NCBI GenBank assembly: GCA_964586765.1
Contig: CAZPHN010000034.1
Coordinates: forward strand, 1-25,280
From: UBA3263 sp964586765
GTDB taxonomy: Bacteria; Bacteroidota; Bacteroidia; Bacteroidales; Muribaculaceae
Direction: 5' to 3'
DNA length: 25,280 nucleotides
Under the pieces are notes generated by a model that did not search any database, was not told the origin of the DNA, and saw nothing but the letters and a program-made list of their open reading frames with translations. Positions 14,866 to 22,626 of this stretch are shown here, one piece after another. Position numbers and translations under genes: made by a program. Each line of letters starts with the position of its first letter. Position 1 is the stretch's first letter.

Positions 14866-15339
14866 ATGGACAAAGTGAAGCAAAACGCCCGGTTGCGTTA
14901 CACGTTTGCGACCTATATGGCGGAAAGCGGACTGCGGTGTACACAGGAGCGCGAGCGGATACTCGAAACCGTGCTTGGACTCCGCGGACGTTTCAACGCG
15001 ACGATGCTACTCGAAGCCTGCAGCGGCGGCGAGGGTATCAGGGTCAGCCGGGCTACGGTTTTCAACACTTTGCCTTTGCTTGAAAAGTCAGGCATAGTCC
15101 GCCGAATGGCGCATGACCGCAAGGTGACATATGAGGTAATCAGGCAGAGTATGCAGCTGAAAGCGCGTCAGCAACTTGTCTGCACAGAGTGTGGGAAGGT
15201 TCAGCGACTTCAGGCTCCGCTGCTTACCGCGTGGGTCGAACACCAGAGTTATCGTGATTTCGTGCCTCAGGCAGACAGTGCGGTTCTCTATGTTTACGGC
15301 TTATGCAACAAATGTCGCCGAAAGACAAGAACGAAATAA
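14866..15339 (+). CDS. Fur family transcriptional regulator lacking the His-rich metal-sensing motif
   Basis: 157 residues from the ATG. A winged-helix DNA-binding domain (GLRCTQERERIL ... RVSRATVFNTLPLLEKSGIV) is followed by a dimerisation domain with the two structural zinc CxxC pairs: Cys106/109 (CTECG) and Cys147/150 (CNKC). The His-rich stretch that normally precedes the first CxxC in Fur/PerR/Zur proteins is replaced by KARQQLVC, so the sensory metal site looks degenerate. A longer start at TTG 14845 is possible but lies within the promoter; GGAGG sits just before the chosen ATG. purA follows 26 bp downstream. The ligand and regulon cannot be told from the sequence. Confidence 0.85.
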   Translation: MDKVKQNARLRYTFATYMAESGLRCTQERERILETVLGLRGRFNATMLLEACSGGEGIRVSRATVFNTLPLLEKSGIVRRMAHDRKVTYEVIRQSMQLKARQQLVCTECGKVQRLQAPLLTAWVEHQSYRDFVPQADSAVLYVYGLCNKCRRKTRTK

Positions 15340-15365
15340 AAAAATACAATCATTATACACAAAAA

Positions 15366-16637
15366 ATGAAAGTTGACGTATTATTAGGGCTCCAGTGGGG
15401 CGATGAAGGAAAAGGTAAGGTAGTTGACGTGCTTACACCTCACTATGATGTCGTGGCACGTTTTCAGGGCGGACCCAATGCCGGCCATACACTTGAGTTT
15501 GAAGGCAAGAAATATGTGCTTCGCTCAATTCCTTCAGGCATATTCCAGCATGGTCAGGTTAACCTGATTGGTAACGGAGTGGTTCTTGACCCAGTGCTGT
15601 TTATGGAAGAGGCAGAGGCTCTTCGCGAAAGCGGCATAGACCTTCCCAAAGTCCTCAAGATATCAAAGAAGGCACACCTAATTCTCCCGACCCATCGACT
15701 GCTTGACGCAGCCAACGAAGCCGCTAAGGGCGCAGGCAAAATCGGAACTACCGGAAAAGGTATAGGTCCGACATATACGGACAAGATTTCGCGCAACGGA
15801 CTGAGAGTAGGGGATACAATCGCGCCTAACTTCAAGGAGCGTTATGAAGCCGCAAAAGAGCGTCATCTTAAATCAATGGCTGCCCTTGGCGTTACAAGTC
15901 ATCCCACTCTGGCTGAACTTGAAGAAAAATGGCTTAAGGCAGTAGAGTATCTGCAGACATATGAGCTGGTTGACTCGGAACACCTGATTAACAAGTATCT
16001 TAAAGAGGACAAGAAGGTCCTTTGTGAGGGCGCGCAGGGCACCATGCTCGACGTTGATTTCGGGTCATATCCTTTCGTCACTTCGAGCAATACGATTACA
16101 GCCGGAGCTTGTACGGGTCTCGGTGTCGCTCCCGGTAAGATTGGCGATGTTTACGGCATATTCAAGGCATATTGTACCCGCGTGGGTTCCGGTCCGTTCC
16201 CGACGGAACTTTTCGATGCCGACGGTAAGCGCATGCGTGACATAGGTCATGAATATGGTGCGGTTACGGGGCGCGAGCGTCGTTGCGGCTGGATTGATTT
16301 GGTTGCATTGCGTTATGCCGTAATGATTAATGGAGTGACCAAACTGATTATGATGAAAAGCGATGTACTTGATGACTTTGACACCATCAAGGCTTGCACA
16401 GCATATAAAATCAATGGCGAGACAGTTACCGATTTCCCCTACGATGTTGACGGACTTGAGATAGAGCCGGTATATACCGAACTGCCCGGATGGAAAACCG
16501 CAATGAGCGAAATGACCTCTGAAGCCGAGCTGCCTGAGAAATTCAAGGAGTATGTCAAGTTCATTGAGAAGGAACTCGGTGTGCCCGTTACGATTCTGAG
16601 TGTTGGTCCTGACCGTGCGCAAACCATTGTCCGCTGA
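15366..16637 (+). CDS. purA: Adenylosuccinate synthetase
   Basis: 423 residues from the ATG that gives MKVDVLLGLQWGDEGKGK, the standard family N-terminus. An upstream in-frame ATG (15303) would add 21 residues inside the preceding gene and is not used. GDEGKGK (12-18) holds the catalytic Asp13, and His41 (PNAGHT) is the catalytic acid; GTTGKGIGPTYTDK binds IMP, and the region ITAGACTGLGVAP follows. It makes adenylosuccinate from IMP, aspartate and GTP, the first committed step to AMP. Cytosolic. The preceding Fur-family gene shares its promoter. Confidence 0.97.
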   Translation: MKVDVLLGLQWGDEGKGKVVDVLTPHYDVVARFQGGPNAGHTLEFEGKKYVLRSIPSGIFQHGQVNLIGNGVVLDPVLFMEEAEALRESGIDLPKVLKISKKAHLILPTHRLLDAANEAAKGAGKIGTTGKGIGPTYTDKISRNGLRVGDTIAPNFKERYEAAKERHLKSMAALGVTSHPTLAELEEKWLKAVEYLQTYELVDSEHLINKYLKEDKKVLCEGAQGTMLDVDFGSYPFVTSSNTITAGACTGLGVAPGKIGDVYGIFKAYCTRVGSGPFPTELFDADGKRMRDIGHEYGAVTGRERRCGWIDLVALRYAVMINGVTKLIMMKSDVLDDFDTIKACTAYKINGETVTDFPYDVDGLEIEPVYTELPGWKTAMSEMTSEAELPEKFKEYVKFIEKELGVPVTILSVGPDRAQTIVR

Positions 16638-16676
16638 ATAAGAGATAAATCATAACCTTAAAATAGTAGCATAACC

Positions 16677-17924
16677 ATGAAAGTAAGACCGTTTAAAGGA
16701 ATTCGTCCGCCGCGCGAGCTGGTGGAGGAAGTTGCATCGCGTCCATATGACGTATTGAACTCAGAGGAGGCACGCGCCGAAGCTGACGGTAACGAAAAGA
16801 GTCTTTATCATATAATCAAGCCTGAGATTGATTTTCCCGTAGGTACGGATGAACATTCACCGGAGGTTTATGAGAAAGCTGTTGAAAATTTCGCCGCTTT
16901 CAAGAATAACGGCTGGCTTGTTCAGGATGAAGAGCCTCATTACTATATTTATGCCCAGACCATGGACGGGCGTACTCAATATGGTATTGTGCTCGGTGCT
17001 TCGGTTGAAGATTACATGAATAGCTCAATTAAGAAGCATGAGCTGACCAGAAAAGATAAAGAAGAGGACCGTATGAAGCATGTCCGCATAAATAATGCGA
17101 ATATCGAGCCGGTATTTCTTGCTTTTCCTGACAATGAAGTGCTTGAAACCGTCATAGCCAAGGTTGCGGAAGGTAAGCCGGAGTATGATTTTGTCGCTCC
17201 AGACGGATTTGGTCATAAATTTTGGGTAATCGAGGACAAGAAGCTGATTGAAACAATATCTGCCGAGTTTGAAAAGATGCCCGCAATGTATATTGCTGAC
17301 GGTCATCATCGGTCGGCAGCCGCCGCGCTTGTCGGACATGAAAAGGCTCAGCAGAATTCAGCGTCTCATACCGGACATGAGTCATACAATTATTTTCTTG
17401 CCGTAGCATTCCCTGCAAGCCATCTGCGCATTATCGACTATAACCGATTGGTGACAGACCTTAACGGCTATTCTCCCGCAGAATTCCTTGAAAAATTGGA
17501 ATATGATTTTATTGTAGAGGATAAGGGCGAGGAAATCTATAAACCCGCCGCGCTCCATAATTTCTCGCTCTACCTTGAAGGTCACTGGTATTCGCTGACC
17601 GCACGCGAGGGAACCTATGATGACTCTGACCCCATAGGAGTATTGGACGTTACGGTTTCGTCTGAATTGATTTTGCAGAAACTGCTCAACATTGGCGATT
17701 TGCGTACTTCCAAGCGTATTGACTTTGTTGGCGGAATCCGCGGACTCGGCGAGCTCAAACGCCGTTGCGACTCAGGAGAGATGGCTGCCGGACTGGCTCT
17801 CTATCCGGTAAGTATGAAGCAGCTGATGGATATTGCTGATTCAGGTGCGATAATGCCGCCGAAAACCACATGGTTTGAGCCGAAGTTGCGCTCCGGATTA
17901 GTCATCCACTCACTGGCTGACTAA
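16677..17924 (+). CDS. DUF1015 family protein
   Basis: 415 residues, usual length for DUF1015. It starts with KVRPFKGIRPP and VASRPYDVLN, the family's N-terminal signature, and contains MYIADGHHRSAAA near the middle, a conserved His-His-Arg-Ser block likely at an active site. No signal peptide or membrane segment; cytosolic. Function is not established. It follows purA by 39 bp with no promoter seen between, and is closed by a strong terminator, so it is probably the last gene of the fur-like / purA operon. Confidence 0.92.
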   Translation: MKVRPFKGIRPPRELVEEVASRPYDVLNSEEARAEADGNEKSLYHIIKPEIDFPVGTDEHSPEVYEKAVENFAAFKNNGWLVQDEEPHYYIYAQTMDGRTQYGIVLGASVEDYMNSSIKKHELTRKDKEEDRMKHVRINNANIEPVFLAFPDNEVLETVIAKVAEGKPEYDFVAPDGFGHKFWVIEDKKLIETISAEFEKMPAMYIADGHHRSAAAALVGHEKAQQNSASHTGHESYNYFLAVAFPASHLRIIDYNRLVTDLNGYSPAEFLEKLEYDFIVEDKGEEIYKPAALHNFSLYLEGHWYSLTAREGTYDDSDPIGVLDVTVSSELILQKLLNIGDLRTSKRIDFVGGIRGLGELKRRCDSGEMAAGLALYPVSMKQLMDIADSGAIMPPKTTWFEPKLRSGLVIHSLAD

Positions 17925-17943
17925 TTAAATAATTATGATATAG

Positions 17944-17981
17944 AGACCCGGTGCAATAAAAAGCATCGGGTCTTCGTTTTT
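17944..17981 (+). terminator. Rho-independent terminator after the DUF1015 gene
   Basis: 11-bp stem agacccggtgc / gcatcgggtct (17944-17954 with 17963-17973, one G-U pair), 8-nt A-rich loop, then tcgtttttaa. The strongest intrinsic terminator in the window; it separates the purA operon from the next promoter. Confidence 0.92.
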
Positions 17982-17983
17982 AA

Positions 17984-18015
17984 TTTGCAGATTAAATAAA
18001 AATTTGCTAAATTTG
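17984..18015 (+). promoter_or_regulatory. Promoter of the Dabb-rpoD-pgeF unit
   Basis: TTTG (17984-17987), 20-nt spacer, TAAATTTG (18008-18015): full consensus match directly after the terminator. Expected leader is about 28 nt. Confidence 0.85.
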
Positions 18016-18049
18016 CACGCTAAAAACTGACAGAATTCGGATTGCTGAC

Positions 18050-18343
18050 ATGGTAAAACATATCGTAACGTTCAAACTGAAAGGCACTGACGCAGAGCGT
18101 CATGAAACTGCTTTAAAATTTAAGGAAGCACTGGTAGCCCTTCCGGGTGTCATAGATGTGCTTGAGTCAATGGAAGTGGGCATAAATGAGAACCCTTCAG
18201 AGAGTTGGGATATTGTTTTGACTGCAGTAGTGCCGACGATGGCTGACGTGGAAAAGTATGCGAAACATCCTGCCCACGTTGCTGCCGCATCGATTATTTC
18301 GGCAAGCAAGGAGTCAAGAGCGTGTGTCGATTACGAATTTTGA
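18050..18343 (+). CDS. Dabb (dimeric alpha-beta barrel) domain protein
   Basis: 97 residues forming one Dabb / stress-responsive A/B-barrel domain: MVKHIVTFKLK at the first strand, a helix with KFKEALVALPGV, and the His-containing KYAKHPAHVAAASI near residues 64-77. These small cytosolic proteins dimerise; most bacterial members have no known substrate. It lies between a strong promoter and rpoD (27 bp downstream), so it is likely cotranscribed with the housekeeping sigma factor gene. The neighbour suggests growth- or stress-linked expression but not a function. Confidence 0.9.
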   Translation: MVKHIVTFKLKGTDAERHETALKFKEALVALPGVIDVLESMEVGINENPSESWDIVLTAVVPTMADVEKYAKHPAHVAAASIISASKESRACVDYEF

Positions 18344-18354
18344 TGAATTAAAAG

Positions 18355-18362
18355 TACTTTTG
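18355..18362 (+). promoter_or_regulatory. Possible -7 box directly before rpoD
   Basis: TACTTTTG fits TAnnTTTG and lies 9 bp before the rpoD ATG. No clear TTTG at the expected -33 distance, so it is a weak secondary promoter at best. Confidence 0.3.
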
Positions 18363-18370
18363 AGAATTAT

Positions 18371-19228
18371 ATGCAACAACTAAAAATCAGCCAAGCACCT
18401 ACCAACCGAGACCCGCTGCTTAACCGATACCTTCAGGAAATAGGCCGCGAGGAGCTTCTAACGGTTGACGAGGAGGTGGAACTGGCTCAGCGTATCCGTC
18501 AGGGAGACCAGTCGGCTGTTGATCGTCTTGTCCGTGCCAATCTCCGATTTGTGGTTTCTGTTGCCAAGCAGTATCAGAATCAGGGTCTGGATTTGATGGA
18601 CCTTATTTCCGAAGGCAACGTCGGGTTGCAGAAGGCTGCACAGAAGTTTGACGAGACCAGAGGTTTCAAGTTTATCAGCTATGCCGTATGGTGGATTCGT
18701 CAGTCAATTCTTCAGGCTCTTGCAGAGCAGAGCCGTATTGTCCGCCTGCCCCTAAATCAGGTTGGCTCAATCAATAAAATACGCAAGGTGCTCAATAAGT
18801 TCGAGCAGGAAAATATGCGCGCACCGTCGGTCGAGGAGCTTGCAAAGGAGCTTGATGTGGCTCCCGAGAAGATAGCCGAGACCATGAAGGTTTCCGGCAG
18901 GCAGGTTAGCGTGGATGCGCCTTTCCAAGAGGGCGAGGACAACAGTCTGCTCGATGTGCTGACAAACAATGACCTTCCCGCTACGGACGCAGAACTTAAC
19001 CGCGATTCGCTGACAACCGAGGTTGAGCGCGCTTTACTGCAACTTCATGAGCGCGAACGCCAGATTTTGAAACTCTTCTTCGGCATTGGATGTCAGGAAA
19101 TGACACTTGAGGAAATCGGCGATAAATTTGACCTTACGCGCGAACGTGTCCGCCAGATTAAGGAAAAGGCAATCCGCAGACTGAAAGCATCAAAATCTGA
19201 CCTTTTGAAGAGTTATCTTGCACAATAA
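18371..19228 (+). CDS. rpoD: Primary sigma factor RpoD (sigma-70, short Bacteroidetes form)
   Basis: 285 residues, far shorter than the proteobacterial protein: region 1.1 and the non-conserved insert are absent, as is usual in Bacteroidetes. Region 1.2 lies at residues about 16-42 (RYLQEIGREELLTVDEEVEL). Region 2 spans RANLRFVVSVAKQYQNQG to ISYAVWWIRQSI. Region 3 follows, and region 4.2 has the helix-turn-helix MTLEEIGDKFDLTRERVRQI. In this phylum it directs RNA polymerase to TTTG / TAnnTTTG promoters, several of which are seen in this window. It is transcribed with the Dabb gene before it and pgeF, whose ATG follows the stop codon with no gap. Confidence 0.97.
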   Translation: MQQLKISQAPTNRDPLLNRYLQEIGREELLTVDEEVELAQRIRQGDQSAVDRLVRANLRFVVSVAKQYQNQGLDLMDLISEGNVGLQKAAQKFDETRGFKFISYAVWWIRQSILQALAEQSRIVRLPLNQVGSINKIRKVLNKFEQENMRAPSVEELAKELDVAPEKIAETMKVSGRQVSVDAPFQEGEDNSLLDVLTNNDLPATDAELNRDSLTTEVERALLQLHERERQILKLFFGIGCQEMTLEEIGDKFDLTRERVRQIKEKAIRRLKASKSDLLKSYLAQ

Positions 19229-19906
19229 ATGAAAATAATCCGATATATGGAGAAAGAAACCGGCGTCAGTGCGTTCAGCACTCTCGCCGGTTTTAATGTT
19301 TGCGGTTATGCCGGAGCCAGTCTGCGGCAGGTAGCTGCTGATATGGCAATGCTGAGAGGAGTAAGCGGAGTAAAGGAGATTTATATTCCCCGTCAGACCC
19401 ATTCGGTAAGAGTGGCGTATCCCGGCGAAGACCTTGAAGGAGCGGATGCGTTGGTTACCGACCGCCCCGGTCAGCTTTTGTGTATAAATACGGCTGACTG
19501 CCTGCCGCTGTTGCTTTACGATAGTGAAGCCGGAGTAATTGGAGCCGCACATTGCGGATGGCGGGGCACGGTAGGAGGAATTGCCGGACGGACCATGGAG
19601 GCTATGGAAAAACTCGGTGCGCGCGCCGACCGTACGGTTGCCGCCGTCGGACCTTTTATATGTCCGGACTGTTTCGAGGTAGGACCGGAGGTGGCGGAGC
19701 AGTTTCCGCCGGAGGCGGTGATTGAGCGTCCGGGAGCGCGTCCTCACGTTGATTTGCTTGCAGCCGTGAAACTACAGATTTCCGGCGTAAGGGTTATGGA
19801 GACGGCTGGATGTTCAATGACTGACAGCCGGTTTTACTCCGTGCGCCGTCAAGGAAGGGAATTACCTTACCGTACATTAACCGCAATATGTATGAATATA
19901 CTCTAA
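19229..19906 (+). CDS. pgeF: Peptidoglycan editing factor PgeF (laccase-domain, YfiH family)
   Basis: 225 residues, single DUF152/laccase-like domain. Family metal/catalytic residues are present: His58 (RQTHSV), Cys91 (NTADCLP) and His108 (GAAHCGWRG). In E. coli the homologue (YfiH) removes misincorporated L-Ser from peptidoglycan precursors; purine-nucleoside activity is also described for the family. The start directly abuts the rpoD stop (taaATG), pointing to coupling. An alternative ATG lies 18 bp in. Confidence 0.93.
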   Translation: MKIIRYMEKETGVSAFSTLAGFNVCGYAGASLRQVAADMAMLRGVSGVKEIYIPRQTHSVRVAYPGEDLEGADALVTDRPGQLLCINTADCLPLLLYDSEAGVIGAAHCGWRGTVGGIAGRTMEAMEKLGARADRTVAAVGPFICPDCFEVGPEVAEQFPPEAVIERPGARPHVDLLAAVKLQISGVRVMETAGCSMTDSRFYSVRRQGRELPYRTLTAICMNIL

Positions 19907-19913
19907 AAAGGGT

Positions 19914-19945
19914 ATTGTAAAAGGTTAAAAAAATTGCGACATTTG
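19914..19945 (+). promoter_or_regulatory. Probable feoAB promoter
   Basis: TTG (19914-19916), 21-nt spacer, GACATTTG (19938-19945; one mismatch to TAnnTTTG), 8 bp before the ATG. No clear Fur-box dyad was seen in the 47-bp gap. Confidence 0.45.
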
Positions 19946-19953
19946 CGCCAATT

Positions 19954-22335
19954 ATGAGATTAAGTGAACTGAAACAGGGTCAAGAGGCCTATGTAGTCAA
20001 GATATTAGGACATGGGGCGTTTCGTAAACGCCTTATGGAGATGGGTTTTGTGAGAGGTAAGCTGGTAAAGAATGTGCTTTCCGCTCCACTGAAGGACCCG
20101 GTTAAGTATTCGCTGATGGGATATGAGGTGTCACTGCGCGTTGCCGAGGCGGAATTGATAGAAGTGGTTCCCGAAGCACCCGAGATTCCGGTAAGGATAG
20201 GTGAGCCGGACTATTTGCGCGCAAATGATGATGAGTCAGTTCAGGTCATTGCCGATAATCAGCGGCAAACCATCACGGTTGCCTTGATTGGCAATCCAAA
20301 CTGCGGTAAAACTTCGCTGTTTAATTTCGCATCGGGAGCTACGGAGCATGTAGGTAATTATTCCGGTGTGACCGTTGATGCCAAGGAGGGTTGGTTTAAT
20401 TATGGCGATTACAGAATAAAGATTGTAGACCTTCCGGGAACTTATTCACTTGCCGCATATTCGCCAGAAGAATTATATGTTCGCCGCTATCTGAAGGATG
20501 AGACTCCGGACGTGATAATCAATGTGGTTGTGGCAAGTAACTTGGCGCGAAATCTGTATCTTACGACAGATCTTATCGACATGGACCGCTCGATGATTAT
20601 AGCTCTCAATATGTATGATGAACTGCAGGAGAGCGGTGCGGTTTTGGATTATGAGTTGCTTGGCGCAATGCTCGGTGTGCCTATTGTTCCGACCGTGAGC
20701 AAGACCGGACAGGGTGTCAATGAGCTTTTCGATACCGTTATCAGGGTTTATGAGGGGCGCGAAGAAGCTGTCCGTCATATTCATGTTACTTTAGGCGAGG
20801 ACATAGAAAAGGCAGTTAGCGAGATTAAGACAATACTGAAGGCAGACCGTTCTGCCGCCCCTCAGTTCTCTCCGCGTTACCTTGCGATAAAATTTCTTGA
20901 GAAAGACTCGGAAGTTGAGTCGATGATGAAGAATTTGCCGCAATATGATGAATTATGCGCCATACGTGAGCGGAGCCGTAACGTTATTGCCGAAATCCGT
21001 CAGGAAGATGTCGGTGCATCAATCGCGGCAGAGAAATATGGTTTTATTGACGGCGCGCTGGCAGAGACCATGAGCGGCGAGCGCGAGACCTCCTCACGCT
21101 CTACTGCTATTATCGATACTTTTGTAACAAACCGTCTGTTTGGTATTCCGCTATTTCTTGGGGTGATGCTTTTGGTCTTTTGGCTGACATTTTCCGTAGG
21201 CGAGTATCCTATGCAGTGGATTGAGACGGGAGTGGAGTGGCTCGGACATTTTGTGAGCCGCATTATGCCTGAAGGTCCCCTCGCGGATTTGCTTGTTGAC
21301 GGAATTATAGGCGGAGTAGGAGCGGTAATAGTCTTTTTGCCCAATATTTTGATTTTATATGCGTGCATATCGTTTATGGAAGATTCCGGCTATATGGCGC
21401 GTGCGGCGTTCATCATGGACAAGGCTATGCATCGCATAGGTCTTCACGGCAAGAGTTTTATTCCGCTGATAATGGGTTTCGGCTGCAATGTGCCTGCAAT
21501 TATGGCGACCAGAGCTATTGAGAGCCGCACCAGCAGGCTGATAACGATTCTGATAAATCCGTTTATGAGCTGTTCTGCTCGTTTGCCTATTTATGTGCTG
21601 CTTATAGGTACTTTCTTTTCCGCGCATGCCGCTCTGGTATTTTTCGCGCTTTATGCCATGGGCGTATTGGCTGCGGTAATTACGGCGCGATTATTGCGTA
21701 GGTTTGTATGGAAAAAGGATGAAACTCCGTTCGTGATGGAGCTGCCGCCTTACCGCGTGCCGACTATGAAGGCTACTTTGCTTCATACGTGGGGTAAAGG
21801 TAAGCAGTATCTGAAAAAGATGGGAGGTATTATCCTTGTGGCATGTATCATTGTCTGGGTATTGGACTATTTCCCGCGTCATGAGACTCAGCCGGAGCAA
21901 GTAGTTACGGTAAATTATGATGATTCACAGATTGACCCGTTGCGTGACTCTTATTTAGAGATGATAGGTAAGGCGGTAAATCCTGTAATGCGTCCGTTAG
22001 GAATACAATGGCGTGCAACCGTGGCGGCTATCGCCGGTATTCCTGCCAAAGAGATTGTGGTAAGTACGCTCGGTGTGTTGTATGCGGGAACGGATGATGT
22101 CGATGACAGTTCGCTGGGTGCGCGTCTGTCTGTCGGACCGCATCCTGACTTCACGCCAGCGTCGGCTTTGGCTTTTCTGGTATTTATTTTGCTTTACTGT
22201 CCGTGTATCGCTACGGTTACGGCAATAGTCAAGGAAACAGGCTCTTGGAAGTACGGAGCATTCTCGGTTATTTACAATACGTCGATTGCGTGGATATTTG
22301 CATTTGTCGTTTACAGAATAGCGTTACTTTTTTGA
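19954..22335 (+). CDS. feoB: Ferrous iron transporter FeoAB (FeoA-FeoB fusion)
   Basis: 793 residues. Residues 1 to about 73 are a complete FeoA (SH3-like) domain (MRLSELKQGQ ... ALIEV-type end), fused through a linker to FeoB. The GTPase domain has G1 GNPNCGKT (113-120), G3 DLPG (159-162), G4 NMYDE (Asn219, Asp222) and SKTG as G5. The membrane part begins near residue 395 with LFLGVMLLVFWLTF. It contains the Gate-type blocks FMEDSGYMARAAF and MGFGCNVPAI with its conserved Cys, and ends in a membrane helix. It imports Fe2+ across the inner membrane. The FeoA-FeoB fusion is common in Bacteroidetes. No separate feoC was found. Confidence 0.96.
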   Translation: MRLSELKQGQEAYVVKILGHGAFRKRLMEMGFVRGKLVKNVLSAPLKDPVKYSLMGYEVSLRVAEAELIEVVPEAPEIPVRIGEPDYLRANDDESVQVIADNQRQTITVALIGNPNCGKTSLFNFASGATEHVGNYSGVTVDAKEGWFNYGDYRIKIVDLPGTYSLAAYSPEELYVRRYLKDETPDVIINVVVASNLARNLYLTTDLIDMDRSMIIALNMYDELQESGAVLDYELLGAMLGVPIVPTVSKTGQGVNELFDTVIRVYEGREEAVRHIHVTLGEDIEKAVSEIKTILKADRSAAPQFSPRYLAIKFLEKDSEVESMMKNLPQYDELCAIRERSRNVIAEIRQEDVGASIAAEKYGFIDGALAETMSGERETSSRSTAIIDTFVTNRLFGIPLFLGVMLLVFWLTFSVGEYPMQWIETGVEWLGHFVSRIMPEGPLADLLVDGIIGGVGAVIVFLPNILILYACISFMEDSGYMARAAFIMDKAMHRIGLHGKSFIPLIMGFGCNVPAIMATRAIESRTSRLITILINPFMSCSARLPIYVLLIGTFFSAHAALVFFALYAMGVLAAVITARLLRRFVWKKDETPFVMELPPYRVPTMKATLLHTWGKGKQYLKKMGGIILVACIIVWVLDYFPRHETQPEQVVTVNYDDSQIDPLRDSYLEMIGKAVNPVMRPLGIQWRATVAAIAGIPAKEIVVSTLGVLYAGTDDVDDSSLGARLSVGPHPDFTPASALAFLVFILLYCPCIATVTAIVKETGSWKYGAFSVIYNTSIAWIFAFVVYRIALLF

Positions 22336-22355
22336 TTCTCTCATACAATATTTAA

Positions 22356-22415
22356 GCCATGGGCAGCGTTTAGTTAATGTTTGATTTCTTTAACTAAATC
22401 CTCTCTGCCTATGGC
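22356..22415 (+). promoter_or_regulatory. Long hairpin after feoAB, overlapping the start of a small ORF
   Basis: Outer stem 22356-22366 with 22405-22415 (11 bp, one G-U: gccatgggcag / ctgcctatggc). Inner stem tttagttaa / ttaactaaa (22369-22377 with 22390-22398), with an internal loop and a 12-nt apical loop. A short T5 run follows at 22421-22425. It may terminate feoAB. Its right arm also contains the ATG (22411) of a 47-residue ORF, so it could instead hide that start codon. Confidence 0.6.
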
Positions 22416-22554
22416 TGATATTTTTACTCCAACAGGATATGTTTGTGCCGACTCCCGGCAATCTTCTTCTGAGCCGAACAAATCCACTTTGATTTTTCTG
22501 CGGCAGTATGCCCGCGCTTATTCTCCACTTTTTGGAGGTTTTATTTTAAACTGA
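22411..22554 (+). CDS. Unrecognised small protein (47 residues)
   Basis: The ORF starts ATG 22411 and stops TGA 22552-22554. The peptide opens MADIFTPTGYVCADSRQ, has a polar middle (SSSEPNKS), and ends with a basic amphipathic stretch TLIFLRQYARAYS and the terminus GGFILN. I have a general impression that short Bacteroidales peptides ending in a FLRQ(F/Y)ARAY...LN pattern recur, but I cannot verify this and assign no function. There is no signal peptide and one Cys. It fills most of the otherwise empty 291-bp gap between feoAB and argS. The open antisense frames over the same DNA lack a proper ATG start. Conservation of the reading frame would decide whether it is real. Confidence 0.45.
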   Translation: MADIFTPTGYVCADSRQSSSEPNKSTLIFLRQYARAYSPLFGGFILN

Positions 22555-22609
22555 CCGAAAATCGCCGTTTTTTACCGGAAAATTTCGTAAATTTGCGGTT
22601 CAGTTTAAA
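22545..22609. repeat. 10-bp inverted repeat flanking the argS -7 box
   Basis: tttaaactga (22545-22554) and tcagtttaaa (22600-22609) are exact reverse complements. With ccg/cgg and one bulged base the match extends to 13 bp. The 45 bp between them include the argS -7 box; the right arm covers the predicted transcription start. Confidence 0.6.
22588..22595 (+). promoter_or_regulatory. argS promoter -7 box
   Basis: TAAATTTG followed by CG, a full -7 match 31 bp before the argS ATG. A TTTG at the proper -33 distance is not visible. Confidence 0.6.
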
Positions 22610-22626
22610 TAAATTTCATCCTGACT

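Noticed and set aside
15303..15365. purA start at 15303
   Set aside because: It would overlap the Fur-like gene and add 21 residues ahead of the standard MKVDVLLGLQWGDEGKGK start.
16637..16650. aataagagataaat, a 14-nt match to one half of the invertible-element repeat plus flank (859-872)
   Set aside because: Only half a site, in an AT-rich stretch between purA and the DUF1015 gene; no partner repeat nearby, so probably chance.
22438..22445. TATGTTTG, a -7 consensus match, with a small T-tailed hairpin at 22523-22547
   Set aside because: Both lie inside the 47-codon ORF and no -33 box is present; considered briefly as a plus-strand small RNA but weaker than the coding reading.
22372..22518. 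Open minus-strand frame in the feoAB-argS gap (contains KIKVDLFGSEEDCRES)
   Set aside because: No ATG start and fully antisense to the 47-codon plus-strand ORF; judged a shadow, though the choice of strand rests on the start codon only.
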